From positions 62,001 to 126,000 of the forward strand of contig NZ_JBHUOR010000143.1 of NCBI RefSeq assembly GCF_042686175.1: DNA of 64,000 bases. The letters run 5' to 3'. Source of the stretch: Kurthia populi (GTDB taxonomy: Bacteria > Bacillota > Bacilli > Bacillales_A > Planococcaceae). Shown here in pieces: positions 60,676 through 64,000 of the stretch; position 1 is the stretch's first letter; each line of letters opens with the position of its first letter. Both the position numbers and the translations under genes were made by a program. The notes under the pieces are model-generated. The model saw only the letters and a program-made list of their open reading frames with translations, made no database searches and was not told the origin of the DNA.

Positions 60676-61023
60676 TTAGTTCGTGCCACGCATTTTACGA
60701 ATTCCTAACGTTAAAAGATACCCGATAGCAAACGCAATAACATAATAAATAATATACGTATAGGTTTGTAATTGCAGCATGAAAATCATGATAAAAAAGG
60801 CTAATACCGAAATGATTAATGGATGCAACCACGGATAACCTCTTAGTGCACAAACAAAACCTTGATATAAAAAGACAACTGGATATAACAGATACAAGCC
60901 AAATAAGATAAACTGTCCATTATCCTCTACCGTATCACCAAAGCCGCCAAGCAGTGCAATTGCAGACACAGCGAGCATCGTGAAGGCAGGTAAAAAGAAA
61001 CAAGCTAATTTATTACCATTCAT
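60676..61023 (-). CDS. Four-span membrane protein, unknown
   Basis: 115 residues with four hydrophobic helices (about 7-25, 38-55, 63-84 and 86-108) and a short basic tail (RKMRGTN). The ATG at 61023 follows GGAGAAG by 6 nt; seven codons upstream in frame are not needed. The size and GFVCALRGYPWLHPLI segment do not match a family I know. It could stand in the yqhR place but is on the opposite side of yqhQ. Confidence 0.65.
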   Translation of the reverse strand: MNGNKLACFFLPAFTMLAVSAIALLGGFGDTVEDNGQFILFGLYLLYPVVFLYQGFVCALRGYPWLHPLIISVLAFFIMIFMLQLQTYTYIIYYVIAFAIGYLLTLGIRKMRGTN

Positions 61024-61071
61024 AGAACACTTCTCCTCCAACAAAAATCATACCACGAATAGGACATGAAT

Positions 61072-61647
61072 TTATAATGTTTCCCACACTTTTTGAAAAT
61101 CTTTATAGTGTGCTAATGAGGCATCTGAAGCCGCACAAGTTCCTCGAAACATAATCGTTTTCATGCCAACCTCTTTCGCTGGAATCAAATCAAGCGCTCG
61201 GTCTCCAATCGCCGCATCAAGCGTATATTTAGCATGTAAATATTCATAGGCCTCAGCATGTGGTTTACGCGGGAAACCTTGCTCTGGTGTCGTAATCTCC
61301 GCAAAATACTGCAATAAATTATGCTCTCTTAAAACCGCTTCAATAACCACCTTCTCTTTATGCGACATAATAACATTCACTTCTGCTTCTTTTAATACCT
61401 GTTCAACACCTTCAAATGGTTGAAAACGTTTCGGATCTAACGCTACATTTGTGCGACGATATAATGCTTCCTGCTCAGCACTTAAGCCTAAATACTGAAA
61501 GCCATGCGTAAACGAAACTTGTAGCTCCTTTAAAATCTCGTCACGCTCAAATGTTTCCTTTAAATGAGGAAAGACCTCTAGCATTGTTTCTACATAGAGG
61601 GGATACGTATCAAATAATGTCCCGTCAAAATCCCATAGTAATTTCAT
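61072..61647 (-). CDS. HAD-family phosphatase, phosphoglycolate phosphatase-like
   Basis: 191 residues: LLWDFDGTLFDTY (motif I, D6 and D8), VIMSHKEK (motif II, Ser for the usual Thr), the Lys of motif III in FPRKPHAEAYEYL, and GDRALDLIPAKEVGM (motif IV). A helical cap lies between motifs I and II. Substrate unknown; PpaX or a sugar phosphatase are candidates. The ATG at 61647 follows TAGGAGA; 28 upstream codons run back through a terminator hairpin. It follows lipM on the same strand. Confidence 0.82.
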   Translation of the reverse strand: MKLLWDFDGTLFDTYPLYVETMLEVFPHLKETFERDEILKELQVSFTHGFQYLGLSAEQEALYRRTNVALDPKRFQPFEGVEQVLKEAEVNVIMSHKEKVVIEAVLREHNLLQYFAEITTPEQGFPRKPHAEAYEYLHAKYTLDAAIGDRALDLIPAKEVGMKTIMFRGTCAASDASLAHYKDFQKVWETL

Positions 61648-61662
61648 GCGCTCATCTCCTAT

Positions 61663-61689
61663 AAAAAAAGCGACCACTCTTGGCCGCTT
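61663..61689 (-). terminator. Terminator between lipM and the HAD gene
   Basis: On the minus strand AAGCGGCCA, AGAG-like loop and TGGTCGCTT, then TTTTTTT, 10 nt before the HAD gene's ribosome site. Confidence 0.75.
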
Positions 61690-61699
61690 CCTATTATTT

Positions 61700-62533
61700 T
61701 TATTTTTTAAAGTTCCATTCATCGGCCTCATACTTCGTACGCGCTAAGTTCTCGACAAATGCCTGTTGCTCTGCGGTTAATGTATAGGGCTTTAATTCAA
61801 TATCCAAAGCAGATTCAAAGCCTTCTTTAAAGGCAGGTATACATTCCTCTACCGTCACTGTACGTGCCGATAAATCATTAATTGATACGGCCTTATGCGG
61901 CAATTGCTCACGCATTTTTTGCTTCGCTTCTTCATCCTTAAAATTAAACACAGAAATTAATTTTTCCTGATCCAAATCAATAAGAATCGCACCATGTTGT
62001 AAAATAACGCCCTCTTGACGTGTCTGTGCACTACCAGCAACTTTACGTCCCTCTACAACAAGTTCATACCAAGACGGCGCATCAAAGCAAACAGCGGATT
62101 TAGGCTTTTGAAGTGCCTGTTTTTCCTCTGCTGTTTCAGGCACTGAAAAATAAGCATCAAAACCTAAATTTTGAAAGCCCTTTAACAAGCCGCCACTTAG
62201 CACACGATACGCTTCTGTTACGGTCTTTGGCATATCCGGATACGTTTCTGATACGATAATACTATACGTTAGTTCTTGATCATGAAGTACAGCACGACCA
62301 CCCGTCGGACGACGTACAAAGCCTAAGCCTAATTTATGTAATTGTTCGAAATTAATATCGCGATGGGCACGTTGAAAATAACCGATTGATACAGTTGCCG
62401 GATTCCATTCATAAAATCGAATAATTGGCGGTAACTCCCCTTGACCATGCCAATGTAGTAACGCTTCATCAAGCGCCATATTGTAACTTGCACTACATGC
62501 TCCTGAATTGATAAAATACCACGGTGTTGTCAT
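61700..62533 (-). CDS. lipM: Octanoyl-[acyl-carrier-protein]:protein N-octanoyltransferase LipM
   Basis: 277 residues, the LplA/LipB-like fold. FVRRPTGGRAVLHDQELTYSI carries the RRxxGGxxxxH motif; the active Cys of LipM lies in AVCFDAPSWYELVVEGRKVAGSAQ. It moves octanoyl groups from ACP to GcvH as the first step of lipoate synthesis. The ATG at 62533 (MTTPWYF) follows GGGAGG; in-frame ATG one and two codons earlier are weaker. Divergent from yqhL, as yqhM/yqhL in B. subtilis. Confidence 0.93.
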   Translation of the reverse strand: MTTPWYFINSGACSASYNMALDEALLHWHGQGELPPIIRFYEWNPATVSIGYFQRAHRDINFEQLHKLGLGFVRRPTGGRAVLHDQELTYSIIVSETYPDMPKTVTEAYRVLSGGLLKGFQNLGFDAYFSVPETAEEKQALQKPKSAVCFDAPSWYELVVEGRKVAGSAQTRQEGVILQHGAILIDLDQEKLISVFNFKDEEAKQKMREQLPHKAVSINDLSARTVTVEECIPAFKEGFESALDIELKPYTLTAEQQAFVENLARTKYEADEWNFKK

Positions 62534-62581
62534 TTCCATTCCTCCCAAATTTATCAACTGCGTTCATTTTATCAAACTCAG

Positions 62582-62610
62582 TGGACGAACACCAACCATT
62601 CTTTTATAAT
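62582..62610 (+). promoter_or_regulatory. SigA promoter of the rhodanese gene
   Basis: TGGACG (62582-62587), 17 bp, perfect TATAAT (62605-62610), 27 bp before the TTG start. Confidence 0.6.
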
Positions 62611-62636
62611 GTACTATGTAGAAAGGGGTCATTACA

Positions 62637-63023
62637 TTGCCTTGGTATTGGATTTTATTAATCGTTATTGTCGTTGTTGTTGCATCTGCACTAATTACGT
62701 CAATGCGCTCAAAAAGAGCAGTAACTATGCTTTCTGAAGAAGACTTCAAAGCAAATTACCGCAAAGCACAACTAATTGACGTTCGTGAAAAAGGCGAGTT
62801 CGATTCTAGCCACATTTTAGGAGCTCGTAACTTACCTACGACACAATTACGTAATCGTTACAAAGAATTACGTCAAGATCTTCCTGTATACTTATACTGT
62901 GAAAACGGTGGTCGTAGCTCACGTACAGCACTATTCTTAAAGAAAAAAGGCTACACACAATTATATGCACTAGAAGGCGGTTTCAAAAACTGGTCTGGTC
63001 GCGTTAAATCAACAAAAAAATAA
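62637..63023 (+). CDS. yqhL: Membrane-anchored rhodanese-like protein (YqhL)
   Basis: 128 residues: one N-terminal membrane helix (about 3-23) and a rhodanese domain (about 32-122). Active loop YCENGGRS with the catalytic Cys, and DVREKGEFDSSHILGARNLP before it. Such proteins carry persulfide sulfur. The start is TTG, with AAAGGGG 8 nt upstream; there is no ATG that keeps the membrane helix whole. Followed 6 nt later by the 137-bp repeat. Confidence 0.93.
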   Translation: MPWYWILLIVIVVVVASALITSMRSKRAVTMLSEEDFKANYRKAQLIDVREKGEFDSSHILGARNLPTTQLRNRYKELRQDLPVYLYCENGGRSSRTALFLKKKGYTQLYALEGGFKNWSGRVKSTKK

Positions 63024-63029
63024 TATATG

Positions 63030-63166
63030 AAAGAGGCTGGGACAAAACACGTCATTTTCCTCTTTTAGCGTTCGCAACGAAAAACCGGAACCGCGCTATA
63101 GCGCGGCTCCGGTTTTTCTTATGCTCATATGAACGGTTGTTTTTATACGTATGTCCCAACCGCTTT
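63030..63166. repeat. Dispersed palindromic element, copy B (137 bp)
   Basis: Inverted copy of 45292-45428, of equal length. Terminal inverted repeat AAAGAGGCTGGGACA (63030-63044) against TGTCCCAACCGCTTT (63152-63166), 13 of 15 matching. The core CCGGAACCGCGCTATAGCGC continues into a strong hairpin followed by TTTTTC. It begins 6 nt after the yqhL stop, in the same orientation to its upstream gene as copy A has to recN. Confidence 0.9.
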
Positions 63167-63856
63167 CTTTTGTTTGGCATCTATCATGATACTTTCACAA
63201 AAAACACCATCAAAAAATAACGAAAAGCTCAAGAAGCGTCTTTCAGATACGACATAATTAAAAATATGTGCCAATTAAAGACCATTGAATGACACATTTC
63301 AAGCATTTTAATAAAGATACTGCATAATCTGTCAACAAAAACAGTTATTTCACGACACAACGCAAAATAATGCTATTCTTTAATTCCAAAAAAAGTCAAT
63401 TTCAACTTGAAATAACTTCTCTGACGGTACATTTTATTAAAAAAGAGCCTTTTTTACTGTATCAAAAAAGACTTCTTCTTCTTAAAAAAACAATTTTTAT
63501 TCAAAAAAACGACAATTAGCTACACGCTAGCATTTTTCGAGATGCCATTGTGTGGAAATGCCCGCTTTTCATAACAAAACGGACAAAAAACACCCGTCAG
63601 AGCCTCCATAAAGGCTCTGTTTTTATACTACGTCAGACTATTTTTTTGTATTTATCGCCACAGCATTATTAATCATCTGCTGTTTTGTTAGAGTAAAGCA
63701 AATCATTGCTACACAACTATGTCTATTAACTTATCGATGACACTTATTAAAAAATATGTCGTATCCAAAACACGCTGTTTAGTGCAAATACAATTTGGTG
63801 ACAAATGATTTGTTATGAATCATCATAGCAACAAGCGGTTATTGCCTCAACCTACT
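63167..63856. other. 690-bp gene-free region
   Basis: AT-rich, with no ORF that has a ribosome site. It contains one terminator-like hairpin, CAGAGCC (63598-63604) with GGCTCTG (63613-63619) and TTTTTAT behind it, with no gene directly before it on the + strand. Nothing else recognisable. Confidence 0.5.
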
Positions 63857-64000
63857 TTAGCCATAGTCATCTTTTTTCACAGACAGCTCTTCAATCATAC
63901 GCTTTGCTACTCGCTCACCATTTTTAACCGCGGATGCTAATCCTGCTGTCGGATGCGTTTGTAGTCCTGTAAAATATAACCTTTTTAGTTGGCAATCTTT
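63857..64000 (-). CDS. FAD-dependent oxidoreductase, phytoene desaturase-like, C-terminal end (5' part outside window)
   Basis: Only the last 47 codons are visible, in frame to the window end. LYFTGLQTHPTAGLASAVKNG followed by ERVAKRMIEEL is the C-terminal FAD-contacting motif of the phytoene dehydrogenase/CrtN-like and related NAD(P)/FAD oxidoreductases (a G-x-x-T-H-P-x-x-G-x-x-x-A-V-x-x-G pattern). Many Planococcaceae make C30 carotenoids, but the substrate cannot be read from this fragment. Confidence 0.65.
   Translation of the reverse strand, partial: KDCQLKRLYFTGLQTHPTAGLASAVKNGERVAKRMIEELSVKKDDYG

Noticed and set aside
1..64000. Prophage, transposase, integron or resistance cluster
   Set aside because: No integrase, transposase, phage structural gene or toxin-antitoxin pair was recognised; the VanY-like enzyme is a normal cell-wall carboxypeptidase without other van genes.

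Overview
The window reads as a low-GC (about 38-40 % by eye) Bacillales chromosome of the Planococcaceae/Caryophanaceae type. Strong GGAGG-like ribosome binding sites, spo0A, bacilliredoxin, LuxS and Prli42 all fit. From about 22 kb on, the gene order follows the Bacillus subtilis yqj-yqi-yqh region: rnz, dinB, yqjE, the carboxylase and epimerase, yqjA, brxB, glpQ, spo0A, recN, argR, tlyA, dxs, ispA, xseBA, folD, nusB, yqhY, accCB, efp, papA, aroQ, yqhQ, lipM, yqhL. Two sporulation blocks that interrupt this order in B. subtilis are missing: spoIVB between recN and spo0A, and spoIIIAA-AH between accB and efp. spo0A itself is intact. This points to a lineage that has lost sporulation, such as Kurthia or a relative; the genus is an inference.

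Layout. 0-5 kb: end of a DHH phosphoesterase, a CoA-transferase with a candidate CcpA site, an ABC-F ATPase and small proteins of unknown function. 5-10 kb: a small alarmone synthetase, a small HhH protein, and two proteins that look like catalytically dead relatives of known families (a membrane-anchored Mrr-like nuclease fold and a dynamin-like GTPase without a P-loop). 10-16 kb: a siroheme/sulfite reductase operon (cobA-sirB-cysJ-cysI) with a nearby yezD; both have good SigA promoters and share a TAGTAAAC motif. 16-22 kb: small enzymes, a divergent ferrochelatase behind a Fur box, luxS, a flavin reductase and an acyl-CoA ligase. 22-28 kb: rnz, a LexA-controlled dinB, a divergent AraC regulator/EamA exporter pair with two 12-bp direct repeats 63 bp apart, a VanY-type carboxypeptidase and an M20 peptidase.

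28-42 kb: a D-serine dehydratase, then the propionyl/methylmalonyl-CoA pathway (carboxylase beta subunit, epimerase, mutase small and large subunits, MeaB). Between these lie Prli42, a 4 x 21-bp tandem repeat, YqjA and BrxB. 42-64 kb: the conserved housekeeping block, covering DNA repair, isoprenoid synthesis, folate, fatty acid synthesis, EF-P and lipoate transfer.

What stands out: two 137-bp copies of one palindromic intergenic element lie in the same orientation just behind recN and the rhodanese gene, the recN copy where spoIVB would be. Other points are the degenerate dynamin and Mrr proteins, an iron-regulated ferrochelatase, a terminator-like hairpin that contains the next gene's ribosome binding site, and the tandem repeat in the 3' region of prli42. 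I saw no rRNA, tRNA, CRISPR, transposase or prophage. Comparisons to B. subtilis and to families are from memory, not from searches.
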